A DNA stretch of 64,000 nucleotides, from contig NZ_JAALFG010000001.1 of the NCBI RefSeq assembly GCF_011058215.1, positions 377,001-441,000 on the forward strand, in the 5' to 3' direction. Source of the DNA: Devosia aurantiaca (lineage in GTDB: Bacteria > Pseudomonadota > Alphaproteobacteria > Rhizobiales > Devosiaceae). This document shows positions 22,076-30,861 of this stretch, one piece after another; positions within the stretch are counted from its first letter, which is position 1; each line of letters begins with the position of its first letter. A model generated the notes under the pieces. The model ran no database searches. It was not told the DNA's origin and worked only from the letters and a program-made list of their open reading frames with translations. Made by a program: the position numbers and the translations under genes.

Positions 22076-22207
22076 CGCGCCTCACCAAGGATTATCCGGA
22101 GGCACCATGAAAGTACCCCGCTGCGTACCCCACTATGGTACCCTCAAACCCCTGAAATACAGGCATCTCGTTAAGAAATAATGTGAAAAATCCTTCGGGA
22201 GAGCGCG

Positions 22208-22224
22208 CCCGCTCAGCTCCACCA
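22208..22224 (+). other. Candidate attR: tRNA/tmRNA 3'-end fragment
   Basis: The bases CCCGCTCAGCTCCACCA look like the last T-stem bases, acceptor strand and CCA of a tRNA-Ala or of tmRNA (ssrA genes end CAGCTCCACCA). No tRNA body precedes them: the upstream ~60 bp cannot fold into anticodon and D arms. Islands that insert in the 3' end of such genes leave this displaced copy at the far end, beside the integrase, as here. The intact gene would then lie left of this window. I see no second copy in the first 500 bp. Confidence 0.45.
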
Positions 22225-22243
22225 CCCCACTTTTGCAAAAACA

Positions 22244-22278
22244 AAACCCCAGCGAAGCCAAGGGCCGCGCCGGGGTTT
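22244..22278 (-). terminator. Rho-independent terminator after the YidB gene
   Basis: AAACCCC at 22244-22250 pairs with GGGGTTT at 22272-22278, extended by a GCG/CGC pair. On the minus strand the hairpin is followed by TTTTGTTTTT. It sits 20 bp past the stop of the YidB-family gene and marks the first core-genome gene right of the island. Confidence 0.65.
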
Positions 22279-22298
22279 ATTTGTATATTTTCAAGCCC

Positions 22299-22799
22299 TT
22301 AGTAGGCCGGCAAACGTCCGTCCGGCGTCAGCTTGTCTACCGCTTCCGGCAACGTCACCGACAAGCGATCCAGCAATTCGCTGCGGCTGAGCCCGGTCTT
22401 CTGCGTGAGTTCGGCAATCGTGTCCTCACCCAGCACATCCTCAAGATCCCGCGCTTCCACGGGCGAATTGGCGCCGGTGCCGATCCAGCTATCCACCTTG
22501 TCGGTGCGACCGCCCTGGCGGAAGCTGTCGAGCAGGTCGCCAAGCCCGTTGCCCGAAGCCGAGCCGCCCTGGCCGCCGAGGAGACCGCCAAGACCTGCGC
22601 CACCGGCGAGGCCGCCCAAGGCGCCGCCGAGGTTGCCCAGAATGTCGCCAAAGCCGCCCTGCGACGGGTTGGGATCATTGGGATTGCGGGTCTGGTTGCC
22701 GGCACCGTTGAGCAATTCGCCCAGCTTGTCGCGATGCTGGTAGCCGGCAACGGCCAGTAGCCCAAGCAGTGCGACCATGGATGGTGTTCCGCGTGCCAT
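22299..22799 (-). CDS. YidB family (DUF937) protein
   Basis: A 166-aa protein with a hydrophobic N-terminal segment (MVALLGLLAVAGY), a long glycine-rich middle (about residues 48-85) and a C-terminal DUF937 region (VDSWIGTGANSPVEARDLED, then LDRLSVTLPEAVDKLTPDG). Proteins of this family are widespread and abundant in proteobacteria, but their role is not established. The next gene in the same direction encodes a small stress-type membrane protein. A terminator follows it. Confidence 0.85.
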   Translation of the reverse strand: MARGTPSMVALLGLLAVAGYQHRDKLGELLNGAGNQTRNPNDPNPSQGGFGDILGNLGGALGGLAGGAGLGGLLGGQGGSASGNGLGDLLDSFRQGGRTDKVDSWIGTGANSPVEARDLEDVLGEDTIAELTQKTGLSRSELLDRLSVTLPEAVDKLTPDGRLPAY

Positions 22800-22820
22800 T
22801 TGCGGTCTCCTTGATGGTGA

Positions 22821-23078
22821 TTAAACGCGGCGACGGCCGGCGATAAAGCCCCAGATGACCAGGATGATCACGGCGCCGACGATGGCGCCGATAAAACCTG
22901 CGCCGTCGTCAGGACCATACCAGCCAAGCGCCTGGCCGAGGAAGGTTGCGAGGAACGCACCGACGATGCCCAGGATCGTCGTCAGAATAAAACCGGACGG
23001 CTCGTTGCGGCCCGGTACGATGAACTTTGCGATAACGCCGGCAATGAAGCCGATGATGATGGTCCAGATAATGCCCAT
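22821..23078 (-). CDS. GlsB/YeaQ/YmgE stress membrane protein
   Basis: An 85-aa inner-membrane protein with three predicted membrane helices and the family signature GFIAGVIAKFIVPGR, followed by GFILTTILGIVGAFLATFLG. The family is called a general stress protein set; no biochemical role is firm. I take the ATG at 23078 (MGIIWTIIIG) rather than the ATG at 23105 because family members start there and AGGAGAGT lies just upstream on the coding strand. It lies 20 bp before the YidB-family gene, so they may be co-transcribed. Confidence 0.9.
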   Translation of the reverse strand: MGIIWTIIIGFIAGVIAKFIVPGRNEPSGFILTTILGIVGAFLATFLGQALGWYGPDDGAGFIGAIVGAVIILVIWGFIAGRRRV

Positions 23079-23166
23079 GCTCACTCTCCTTTTGGTGAAC
23101 ATCAAACGAGCTTTGGGACAGCCGGTTCCGGGCCCAACGCGGTATGGTGACTTTTTCGTGTGCCGG

Positions 23167-24393
23167 TCAGGCGCGCGGCTTGGCAGCCTGAACGGATTTC
23201 AGCGACGCCGTGTGGTTGAGCACATAGGCGAGCCCCACCAGAAACATGATGCCGGCACCTAGAATGACGCCATCGAACAAAGGATCAGGCTGCCGCGGAG
23301 TCTTGACCACCTGCATCACCATGCTGAGCACGGTCCCGGTCGCAAAAACCGCAAGACCCTGCCGCCCCATGGCGCGCAGCGGCGCTGCAAGGCGAGATTG
23401 TGCAAAGGTCATCATCAGCGGCAGATGACCCAGGACATAGAACAAGGCCAGCGCATGCAGTAGCCGCGGCAGCGCCAGATACGACTTGTCGAACCAGGTG
23501 ATGTAGAACGGCGCCCCCGCGTCTGCGAGGTGGGCGAGGACATCGCGCCCGGCATCCCCGACTACCGGTATCTTCATCCAGAGCAGGATGAAGATCACCA
23601 AAGCCGCGGCCAAGGCAAAGAGCGCCGGATGATAGGGGATGAAACGCTGCCCCGTCTTCATCGCCGCACCCGACAAAAGCCCGGTCACGAACAACAACTG
23701 CCAGGAAAACGGATTGAAGAACCAGCCGCCAGCGGTCGGAAAATTCGGCAGGTTGAGGCGGAACTGCCCGGCCAGCGCCCAAAGCGCGATCGAAAGGGCA
23801 AACATCAGCCACGGCCGCTTCAGCCCGACCATCATGAAGACCGGCGTCATCAGCAACAGCGTCGCATAAAGCGGCAGGATGTTGAGATATCCCAGCTGGT
23901 GCGTCAGCAACGGAATGCCGATCAAGCTGCTCAAAGGCTGGCTGAAGAGCGGCGCGATGTTGTTCCTGGTCAGAACTTCCGGCAGGTCGAACCACAAGGC
24001 TGCCGCCGCAAAGATTGCGAGGCAAATCATGGTGATGGAGAGGTGCACGAAATAAAGCTGCCGTGCCCGCGCCCATACCCGCGCAATCGCCGACCACAGG
24101 CTGCCCGACCGGAAACCGTTGGAATAGGCAAGGCCCGCCGCCATGCCCGACATGAACACAAAGGCTTCCGCTGCGTCGGAAAAGCCGAAATTGCGGTTGG
24201 TATAGTTCTCGTAGATCGTGCCCGGCACGTGGTTGATGAAAATCATCACCAAGGCGATGCCGCGGAACATGTCGAGGCGCGGATCGCGGCCTACCGGCAG
24301 GCCGCTCGTGTCCCTTGAGGAGGCGGGCAACCAGGCATTGCGGAAGGCAGAAAAAAGCCCCGCAGAGCGGGGCGCCGCGCTAGGCAGCGACAT
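23167..24393 (-). CDS. opgC: OpgC family glucan-modifying acyltransferase
   Basis: A 408-aa polytopic membrane protein of the OpgC type (about ten hydrophobic segments), with the family's N-terminal RDPRLDMFRGIALVMIFINH. OpgC proteins transfer acyl groups, mainly succinyl, to osmoregulated periplasmic glucans. The start overlaps the end of opgH by 14 bp, which argues for co-translation and the same pathway. It is the last gene of the leftward opgG-opgH-opgC operon. The acyl group added cannot be read from the sequence. Confidence 0.88.
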   Translation of the reverse strand: MSLPSAAPRSAGLFSAFRNAWLPASSRDTSGLPVGRDPRLDMFRGIALVMIFINHVPGTIYENYTNRNFGFSDAAEAFVFMSGMAAGLAYSNGFRSGSLWSAIARVWARARQLYFVHLSITMICLAIFAAAALWFDLPEVLTRNNIAPLFSQPLSSLIGIPLLTHQLGYLNILPLYATLLLMTPVFMMVGLKRPWLMFALSIALWALAGQFRLNLPNFPTAGGWFFNPFSWQLLFVTGLLSGAAMKTGQRFIPYHPALFALAAALVIFILLWMKIPVVGDAGRDVLAHLADAGAPFYITWFDKSYLALPRLLHALALFYVLGHLPLMMTFAQSRLAAPLRAMGRQGLAVFATGTVLSMVMQVVKTPRQPDPLFDGVILGAGIMFLVGLAYVLNHTASLKSVQAAKPRA

Positions 24394-26152
24394 GGGCGGT
24401 CCTCGGCACCGCCGATTTGAGCGGCGGACTGTTCGCGATCATCGGCTCGGTCGCGGCCCATTGGGCCACGATCGCCTGCTGCTCCCTTATCACGGGAGAC
24501 GGCGAGGCTTCCATCTCCGTTCGGAACAGCCAGGGCAATTTCCGCCGCGTCGGACGCGAGGTTCGTGAGATCAGGAATGGCGCCGCCAAGGCCGGCACGG
24601 TTGCCGGCGCAACCCAAAGGGCAGTGTCAGGCGCAAAAACCAGGGTACTGGCGAGAGCGGCGAAAGCCACCAGCACCATCCACCAGCTGGCGCGCAGCGC
24701 AGTCCTGAAACTCACGAAGTTCTGCCCGCGCTGCGTTGCCGGCCAGCCGCCGTCAAGGCCGAGCAGCACCTGCGCCACGGCGCGGCTCTGCATCAGCAGC
24801 ATGGTCGGCGCCAACACCGTCGACAGCACGATCTCGCCGATCACCGACAGCGTCACCATCGGCGTGCGGCCAAAGCGGCGGTTCTGGCCATCGACCATGC
24901 CGCGCAGAAGGATCAGGATCTTGGGCGCCACGAGGATCACGGCCACGGCAAGGCCCAGCACCCACGGCGACAGCGTCACTTCACCGAAATCTGCCACGAC
25001 CACGGGCTGGTCGGGGAACAGCGCCGCCGCCATGCTGGTCGCCAACAGCGCCAGCCACAGGGGCGAGGCCAAATAGGCCATGATGCCCTGGACGAAGGTG
25101 AAGCGGCTCCAAAACTTGAGCCCGGGCGCGCCGATCAACCGGCCATGCTGGATATTGCCCTGGCACCAGCGACGGTCGCGCTTGGCATATTCGATGAGGT
25201 TGTCCGGGGCTTCTTCATAGGAGCCCTTGAGCGCCGGATCGACCTCGACCTTCCAGCCGGCACGCGACAGCAGCGCCGCCTCGACATAGTCGTGGCTGAG
25301 GATATGACCGCCAAAGGGAGGAGTGCCCGAAAGTTCCGGCAGTCCGCAGGAGGCCGCAAAGGCCCGCACCCGCACCATGGCGTTATGCCCCCAATAAGGA
25401 CCTTCCTTGCCCTGCATCAGCGCTGCGCCGCGCGCAAAGGTGGGCGACAGGTAGGCCGCCGAAAACTGGATCGAGCGGCCGAACAGCGTCTTGGCATGGA
25501 CGATATGCGGCACGGTCTGCAGCAGGCCAAGCTCGGGATCGGCCTCCATGCGCCGCGTCATCTCGAGGATGGTCTCGCCTTCCATGAGGCTATCGGCATC
25601 AAGGATCAGCGCGAAATCATAGGCTGCGCCGGAACGCGAAACGAAGTCCTCGATATTGCCGGCCTTGCGTCCGACATTGCGCTCACGCCGGCGGTAAAAC
25701 ATGCGGCTGGCGCTGTCGGGCTCGAGCAGGAGCCGCTCGAACTGCACCAGTTCCTGCGCCGCCGCCTCAATCGCCTGCGTATCGGAGAGGACCGCGAAAT
25801 GGAAATGCTCCGCCACGCCGAGCTTGAGCAAGCTCCGGTTCATCGCGGCAATGCGCGAAAAGGTGGCGATCGGGTCTTCGTTGTAGATTGGCACAAGAAT
25901 GGCGGTGCGGCTCTTGAGCGGCCCGCCCGGCATCGGCTTTCGCCGTGACGGCGCAAAGACCCCCATGACGGCAGCCGCGCTGCCCCACACCAGCCAGAAG
26001 CCACTGAAGGCAACGAGCGCGGCACGAACGAGATCCAGTGCCGTCAGTCCCCCAACGCCGGTAAAGCTCAGGAAGAGCCATGTGCCATAGAGGCTGAGGC
26101 CCAAGGCCAGCAGCAAGGCACCACAGCGGAAAAGGGACGGTCTGATCATCAC
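24380..26152 (-). CDS. opgH: Glucan glucosyltransferase OpgH (MdoH)
   Basis: A 590-aa inner-membrane GT2-family enzyme that polymerises UDP-glucose into the beta-glucan backbone of osmoregulated periplasmic glucans and moves it across the membrane. It has two N-terminal membrane helices, the glycosyltransferase core with LDADS, SHDYVEAALLSRAGW and the product-binding RDRRWCQGN (Q-x-x-R-W family box), then several C-terminal helices. The GTG/ATG start at 26152/26149 lacks a good ribosome site. An open frame immediately upstream (26160-26297) may be the true N terminus cut off by a one-base insertion near 26158-26163; the joined protein would be 638 aa. The gene overlaps opgC. Confidence 0.93.
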   Translation of the reverse strand: MMIRPSLFRCGALLLALGLSLYGTWLFLSFTGVGGLTALDLVRAALVAFSGFWLVWGSAAAVMGVFAPSRRKPMPGGPLKSRTAILVPIYNEDPIATFSRIAAMNRSLLKLGVAEHFHFAVLSDTQAIEAAAQELVQFERLLLEPDSASRMFYRRRERNVGRKAGNIEDFVSRSGAAYDFALILDADSLMEGETILEMTRRMEADPELGLLQTVPHIVHAKTLFGRSIQFSAAYLSPTFARGAALMQGKEGPYWGHNAMVRVRAFAASCGLPELSGTPPFGGHILSHDYVEAALLSRAGWKVEVDPALKGSYEEAPDNLIEYAKRDRRWCQGNIQHGRLIGAPGLKFWSRFTFVQGIMAYLASPLWLALLATSMAAALFPDQPVVVADFGEVTLSPWVLGLAVAVILVAPKILILLRGMVDGQNRRFGRTPMVTLSVIGEIVLSTVLAPTMLLMQSRAVAQVLLGLDGGWPATQRGQNFVSFRTALRASWWMVLVAFAALASTLVFAPDTALWVAPATVPALAAPFLISRTSRPTRRKLPWLFRTEMEASPSPVIREQQAIVAQWAATEPMIANSPPLKSAVPRTAHVAA

Positions 26153-26159
26153 CGCTTTG

Positions 26160-26297
26160 TTAACGACCCGCGAACGGCCAAAGTGTGGCGCGCAGCGTCT
26201 GCATCAACGAGCGACGTGTCTCGAGCTGCTGCTTGGGCATGTCCAGCGGCGCATCGGGCAGGCCAGCGAAGAAGGGGAATTCGCCAGAATGTTTCAT
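26160..26297 (-). CDS. 45-aa frame: OpgH N terminus or small protein
   Basis: This frame starts ATGA on the opgG stop codon and reads MKHSGEFPFFAGLPDAP, then LDMPKQQLETRRSLMQTLRA, ending at TAA 8 bp before the annotated opgH start. Alphaproteobacterial OpgH proteins often begin with a P-APL-MP-Q type segment, so this is most likely the real OpgH N terminus. Removing one A at the AA of the stop region fuses it in frame to opgH. The alternative is a separate 45-aa protein translated by coupling to opgG. Confidence 0.5.
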   Translation of the reverse strand: MKHSGEFPFFAGLPDAPLDMPKQQLETRRSLMQTLRATLWPFAGR

Positions 26298-27964
26298 GCG
26301 TTGGGCCTCCACTGGTAGAGCCAGGTTTCGGTAAGCTTGCGACCAAGACCGACGAGATAGGCCTTGAGTTCGACCGTCGCTCCCGGCTCGGTCTCGACGT
26401 CCATCACCAGGCGCCAGGCGCCATTGGCATCGACGCGCGACAGCACGGAATTGCGCATTACGCCGCCGCCGACGGTCGCCAGCACATCGAGCGGGGTTCC
26501 AGGCGGCAGGGCATCGAGCTCGCCGCCCTTGAAGTCGACCACGAATTTGCGGAGGCTTGCGGCGTTTTCGACACCGGAAACGCCGCCTACACCGCCACGC
26601 GTTTCGGCGACATAGGCCATGGCCGGATTGTTTTCGGGATCGAGGTCGCCCCAGACGACGCGATAGCTATATTCGCGGCTTTCGCCAGCCAGGGCCGGCT
26701 CGGCAGGGATCCAGAAGGCACCGATATTATCGTCCGCCTCGAGCTTTGCCGGAATTTCGATCAGCCGCACCATGCCGGCGCCCCAGGCGCCCTGCGGCTC
26801 GATCCGCACCGAGGGACGTCGCTCATAGTGGGCGCCCGCATCCTGGTAGGTCTCGAAATCGCGGCCACGCTGATATAGCCCGAAAGCCTTGGGATTGGTT
26901 TCGGCAAAATAGGAATTGCCGAGCCAGGCGGAATTGTTGAGGGCCCGCCACATGATCTCGCCGCTTTCGCGCTCGACCAAGAGACCGTTGCTGTCATGAA
27001 CTTGCGGCCGATAGTCGTCGAAACCACCGCGATTGGCTTCGGCGTAGAGGAACATCGAGGTCAGCGGCGCCACGCCCACTTCCTTGACATCGGTACGGAA
27101 ATAAAGCCGCGCCGTGACGTCCATCGTGGTTTCCTGCGCCCCGTCATGGGCCGGCTGGATCACGAAGCGATAAGCGCCTGTCACGCTGGGCGATTCCATT
27201 GCCGCGTAAACCGTCAGCGGCCCGCCGGCCTCGGGCTTTTCGACATAGAACTCGGAAAAATGCGGAAACTCTTCCGGCAGGTCGATCCAGGAATTGACCA
27301 CAAGCCCGCGTGCGCTGGCGCCATAAATATTGCCGCGGCCCAGGGCCCGGAAATAGCTGGCGCCCAAAAACGACACCAGCTCGTCGAGCGGCGCGTCGGG
27401 GCTATTGAGCGGATAGTTGACGCGAAGGCCAGCGACGCCGGCGAATTCGCCCTGTGCGGCGTCGCCCACTGCAACGTCATGATAAAGGAAGTCGTCGGCG
27501 CCAAAATGCACCAGGCTTGCCGTGCCGCCATCGATTTCGAACACCTTGACTGGCTCGGTATAAAGCCAGCCGGGATGAAAGGCCTGGAGGCGATAGCCGG
27601 CCGGATCGTCAGCCCACTTGCTGCGTTCGGCGCGATACTGGATCAGCCGATAAGCGTCGTAATCGAGGCTTTGGAAGGCCGGCGCAATTTCCGGAATGAT
27701 CGGAGCATGCGGCCCAGCGGCCAGATCCTTCATGCGGGCGGAAAAACTGTCGAAGTCGAAGGCAAAGCTATCATCGCCCTGCGCAAAAGCCGGACGGCTG
27801 AGCGCGGTCGAGGACATAAGCAGCAGCGAAAAGCCCAGGCCAGCCAGAACGCTCCGGCGATTGGGCTGGGGGACTGAAAACGCGTCACATCGTTGCCTGT
27901 GGTTGGTACTCGCCCTGTTCTTCGGCAACTGCGCAACGGCGACTAGATCAAAAAGTTGACGCAT
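26294..27964 (-). CDS. opgG: Periplasmic glucan biosynthesis protein OpgG
   Basis: A 556-aa secreted protein of the OpgG/MdoG family, needed to build and branch the periplasmic beta-glucan backbone made by OpgH. An RR-containing signal (NRRSVLAGLGFSLLL, ending SRPAFA) suggests Tat or Sec export to the periplasm. The body shows family blocks such as YDAYRLIQYR, FHPGWLYTEPV and GNSYFAETNPKAFGLYQRGRDF. I prefer the ATG at 27964; an upstream codon at 27991 gives nine more residues. It is the first gene of opgG-opgH-opgC, read leftward, and its stop overlaps the following ATG. Confidence 0.93.
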   Translation of the reverse strand: MRQLFDLVAVAQLPKNRASTNHRQRCDAFSVPQPNRRSVLAGLGFSLLLMSSTALSRPAFAQGDDSFAFDFDSFSARMKDLAAGPHAPIIPEIAPAFQSLDYDAYRLIQYRAERSKWADDPAGYRLQAFHPGWLYTEPVKVFEIDGGTASLVHFGADDFLYHDVAVGDAAQGEFAGVAGLRVNYPLNSPDAPLDELVSFLGASYFRALGRGNIYGASARGLVVNSWIDLPEEFPHFSEFYVEKPEAGGPLTVYAAMESPSVTGAYRFVIQPAHDGAQETTMDVTARLYFRTDVKEVGVAPLTSMFLYAEANRGGFDDYRPQVHDSNGLLVERESGEIMWRALNNSAWLGNSYFAETNPKAFGLYQRGRDFETYQDAGAHYERRPSVRIEPQGAWGAGMVRLIEIPAKLEADDNIGAFWIPAEPALAGESREYSYRVVWGDLDPENNPAMAYVAETRGGVGGVSGVENAASLRKFVVDFKGGELDALPPGTPLDVLATVGGGVMRNSVLSRVDANGAWRLVMDVETEPGATVELKAYLVGLGRKLTETWLYQWRPNA

Positions 27965-28027
27965 AGCTCCCTTGCGCGAGAAGCATGACAAAAACCCGTT
28001 TTCTCAACTGCTTAACAGGCTTTTGCC

Positions 28028-28801
28028 TCAGGCCTCGGCGGGCTGTTCCATCCGTCCCGCGGCCCGGTCGAACCCCTGCGCGATGGCTTCGCGCATAGCC
28101 TGCCGGGCAGCCGCCGGGTCACCCTGCCCGATGGCCTCGGCGATGCGTCGATGCACATCGACGGTAACCGCCAGGGCCGACGGCTGGTTGACGGGAGACG
28201 AAATCGTAAACGCCGCCGTCAAGGCCATTTCCACCAGGGCACTGATCGAGGCCATGAACGGATTTCCCGAAGCCTCTGCCACGACACGGTGGAATTCGAG
28301 ATCGTAACGCGCGAAGTCGGCTGGCGTTTCCGCCCCCGCCATATTTTCCACGCAGGCGACCAGCGCCTTGACCTGCTCCTTATCGGCGCGTTCCGCCGCC
28401 AGCGCCGCTGCCTCGATTTCGATGCCGATCCGCACTTCCGCCAGACTGCGCAAAAAGCTGACATCGGGCCCGAGCTCGAAAAACCAGGCGAGCACATCGG
28501 CATCAAAGAGGTTCCAGCGATTGCGCGGCAAGACACGCGTGCCGATCCGCGCCCGTGCTTCGATCAGCCCCTTGGCCGCCAGCGTCTTCAGCGCCTCGCG
28601 CAAGACGGTGCGCGACACGCCGAACCGCTCCAAAAGCTCGGTGTCGGCCGGCAGGATCGAGCCTTCCGCATATTGCCCAGAAACGATGGCAAAGCCCATT
28701 TGCCAGAGCACGTCGGTATGGAGGTTGCGCGCCGGATTGCGGCCGGAGAGCGCGGCGATCAAATCGCCCGAATGCCGCGCGCGTCCTGCGGACCTGTCCA
28801 T
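28028..28801 (-). CDS. FadR-subfamily GntR transcriptional regulator
   Basis: A 257-aa regulator. The N-terminal winged HTH (residues ~25-95, GVSRTVLREALKTLAAKGLI) is followed by an all-helical FCD ligand domain with the metal-site acids and histidines of the family (DLEFHRVVAEASGN and DVHRRIAEAI). Such proteins usually repress sugar-acid or amino-acid catabolism genes until a small carboxylate binds. It is transcribed away from the M20 dipeptidase gene and lies upstream of opgG in the same direction. Its target cannot be told from the sequence; autoregulation in the 120-bp divergent gap is plausible. Confidence 0.85.
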   Translation of the reverse strand: MDRSAGRARHSGDLIAALSGRNPARNLHTDVLWQMGFAIVSGQYAEGSILPADTELLERFGVSRTVLREALKTLAAKGLIEARARIGTRVLPRNRWNLFDADVLAWFFELGPDVSFLRSLAEVRIGIEIEAAALAAERADKEQVKALVACVENMAGAETPADFARYDLEFHRVVAEASGNPFMASISALVEMALTAAFTISSPVNQPSALAVTVDVHRRIAEAIGQGDPAAARQAMREAIAQGFDRAAGRMEQPAEA

Positions 28802-28927
28802 GCCATCGCCTCCCTCATGCGTCGCGACCTAATCACAGGCCCATAAGTATGACAATAACACGCGGCTAGACATTGGGCGCTTCGCCGCGCCATGGTCGCA
28901 GCCGTTTCGTTATCAAAGGATATGCCT

Positions 28928-30313
28928 ATGACCAGCCCCGCCACGATCGACCAGATTCTCCAAGCGGTGGATGGCGGGCTCGATGCGAGCCTCGAGCGGC
29001 TGTTCGCGCTCCTGCGCATCAAATCCATTTCGACCGACCCGGCCTTTGCTGCCGAATGCCAGAAGGCCGCCGACTGGATCGCCGCAGAACTCCAGAATTT
29101 GGGCTTCGATGCCGCCGCGCGTCCGACCCCCGGCCACCCCGTCGTCGTCGCGCATGGTCCGGAGCAAGCCGGCCCGCATGTCCTCTTTTATGCACACTAC
29201 GACGTCCAGCCGGTCGACCCGCTCAATCTCTGGCACACCGACCCCTTCGATCCGCAAATCGTCGAGCGCGACGGCCGCAAGATCATCGTCGCCCGCGGTG
29301 CATCCGACGACAAAGGCCAGATGCTGACCTTTATCGAAGCCTGCCGCGCCTGGAAGGCGGCAACCGGCTCATTGCCCATCCGCGTCTCATTGATGCTCGA
29401 AGGCGAGGAGGAATCCGGCGGCAAGAACCTGCCGCCCTTCATGCGCGACAATGCCGACGAGCTGCGCGCCGATATCGCGCTCGTCTGCGACACCGATATG
29501 TGGGATCGTGAAACCCCTCGATCACCACCATGCTGCGCGGCCTCGTCGCCGACGAGATCGAGATCACCGCCGCCGACAAGGACCTTCATTCCGGCATGTT
29601 CGGCAATGCCGCGCGCAATCCCAACCAGGTCCTCGCCGAGATCATTGCCAGCCTGCGCGCCCCCGATGGTTCGGTGACCCTGCCCGGCTTTTACGACGAC
29701 GTCGCCGAAATCTCGCCCGAGCTCAAGGCGCAATGGGCCGGTCTCGGTTTTGACGAAAAGGCCTTCCTCGGCAGCGTCAATCTCGCGACCCCCGCCGGCG
29801 AACAATCCCGCTCGGTGCTCGAAATGCTCTGGGCCCGCCCGACCTGCGAAATCAACGGCATGATCGGCGGCTATACCGGCGACGGCTTCAAGACCGTCAT
29901 CCCCTCCAAGGCCAGCGCCAAGATCTCCTTCCGCCTCGTCTCCGGCATGCAGCCCGACAAGATCCGCGCCGCCTTCCGCGCCCATGTCGAAAAGATGCTG
30001 CCACCCGACTGCACGGTCAAATTCACCCCCATGGCAACTCCCCGCCATCACCGTCCCCGCAGAAGGCGAATTCCTGCGCCAGGCGCTTGAAGGGCTGACC
30101 AGCGAATGGGGCAAGCAGGCTGTGATCACCGGCTCGGGCGGCTCGATCCCCGTCGTCGGCGACTTCAAGAAGATCTTAGGGCTAGACACCCTCCTCATCG
30201 GCTTCGCCCACGTGGACGACCAGATCCACTCGCCCAACGAAAAGTACGACCTCGAAAGCTTCCACCGCGGCATCAGGAGCTGGGTGCGGGTGCTAGGTGC
30301 TTTGGCCGCTTAG
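28928..30313 (+). CDS. M20 family dipeptidase, frames broken
   Basis: A 462-aa metallopeptidase of the M20 family (carnosinase/CPG2-like dipeptidase) after restoring three bases. Zinc ligands are visible in FYAHYDVQP, GASDDKGQM and LEGEEESGG. The lid domain follows (KDLHSGMFGNAARNPNQVL), and the last histidine lies in DDQIHSPNEKYDL. AAAGGA precedes the ATG at 28928; an in-frame ATG two codons earlier is possible. Missing Cs are inferred at 29514-29517, 30026-30030 and 30040-30043. With them the text reads continuously (for example HGNSPAITVPAEGE) and the length becomes divisible by three. Probably a cytoplasmic peptidase with unknown specificity. Confidence 0.87.
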
Positions 30314-30327
30314 GCGCCTCGTTCTAA

Positions 30328-30490
30328 CACCCACCGGCTGTCACTCCGGCGTAGGCCGGGGCCCATCCCCAGATCTCAGGATGGATCCCCGCCTGCGCGG
30401 GGATGACACCGAGCTAGTAAAAAGATCTCCGCACACCCACCGGCCGTACTCCTCCCCCTTCTGCAGGGGGAGGCCGGGTGGGGGTCTCTC
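30328..30490. repeat. Palindromic intergenic repeats (REP-like)
   Basis: Two short elements sit end to end after the dipeptidase gene. The first (about 30338-30407) begins CACTCCGGCGTAGGCCGGGG and ends with the imperfect inverse CCCGCCTGCGCGGGGATGAC, a form widely scattered in alphaproteobacteria. The second (about 30440-30490) has CTCCCCCTTCTGCAGGGGGAG as its hairpin, and its flanks CCCACCGG/GGGTGGGGG recur near 44.9 kb. They may stabilise or end transcripts of the converging genes. Confidence 0.6.
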
Positions 30491-30492
30491 CC

Positions 30493-30861
30493 CTAAAACA
30501 CCGCCAGCGCCACAATCCCCAATACCGCAGGCACCGTCTGCAACAACAATATTCGCCGGCTCCTCGTCGTCACCGCGCCAAAAATCCCCGCCACCGCCAC
30601 GCAAGCCAAAAAGAACACCGCGATCTGCCAGCGCGTCGCAGGATCGGGATGCACCAGGCTCCAGATCAGCCCCGCCGCCAAAAACCCGTTATAAAGCCCC
30701 TGGTTCGCCGCCAGAACCTTAGTCGACCGCGAAAACTCCGGCGTCATCCCGAACGCCTTCTGCCCTCGCGGTGTGTCCCACCACACCATTTCGAGCAGGA
30801 CGATATAGATGTGGATCAGCGCCACCACGGCGATGATCACGAAGGCAATGGCGTCGCTCAT
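30493..30861 (-). CDS. DUF1304 membrane protein
   Basis: A 122-aa protein with four membrane helices, matching DUF1304 (IHIYIVLLEMVWWDTPRG, KVLAANQGLYNGFLAAGLIW). The family is common in bacteria, but its function is unknown. The start overlaps the stop of deoD by 4 bp (ATGA), so it is co-translated with it. No catalytic motif is apparent. Confidence 0.88.
   Translation of the reverse strand: MSDAIAFVIIAVVALIHIYIVLLEMVWWDTPRGQKAFGMTPEFSRSTKVLAANQGLYNGFLAAGLIWSLVHPDPATRWQIAVFFLACVAVAGIFGAVTTRSRRILLLQTVPAVLGIVALAVF

Noticed and set aside
22090..22230. A complete tRNA or tmRNA gene at the right island border
   Set aside because: Only the 3' end resembles one; there is no anticodon arm, D arm or resume frame upstream.
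28928..30313. Programmed ribosomal frameshifting in the dipeptidase gene
   Set aside because: Three shifts, no slippery heptamer or pseudoknot, and each is explained by one missing base in a C run as elsewhere in the window.
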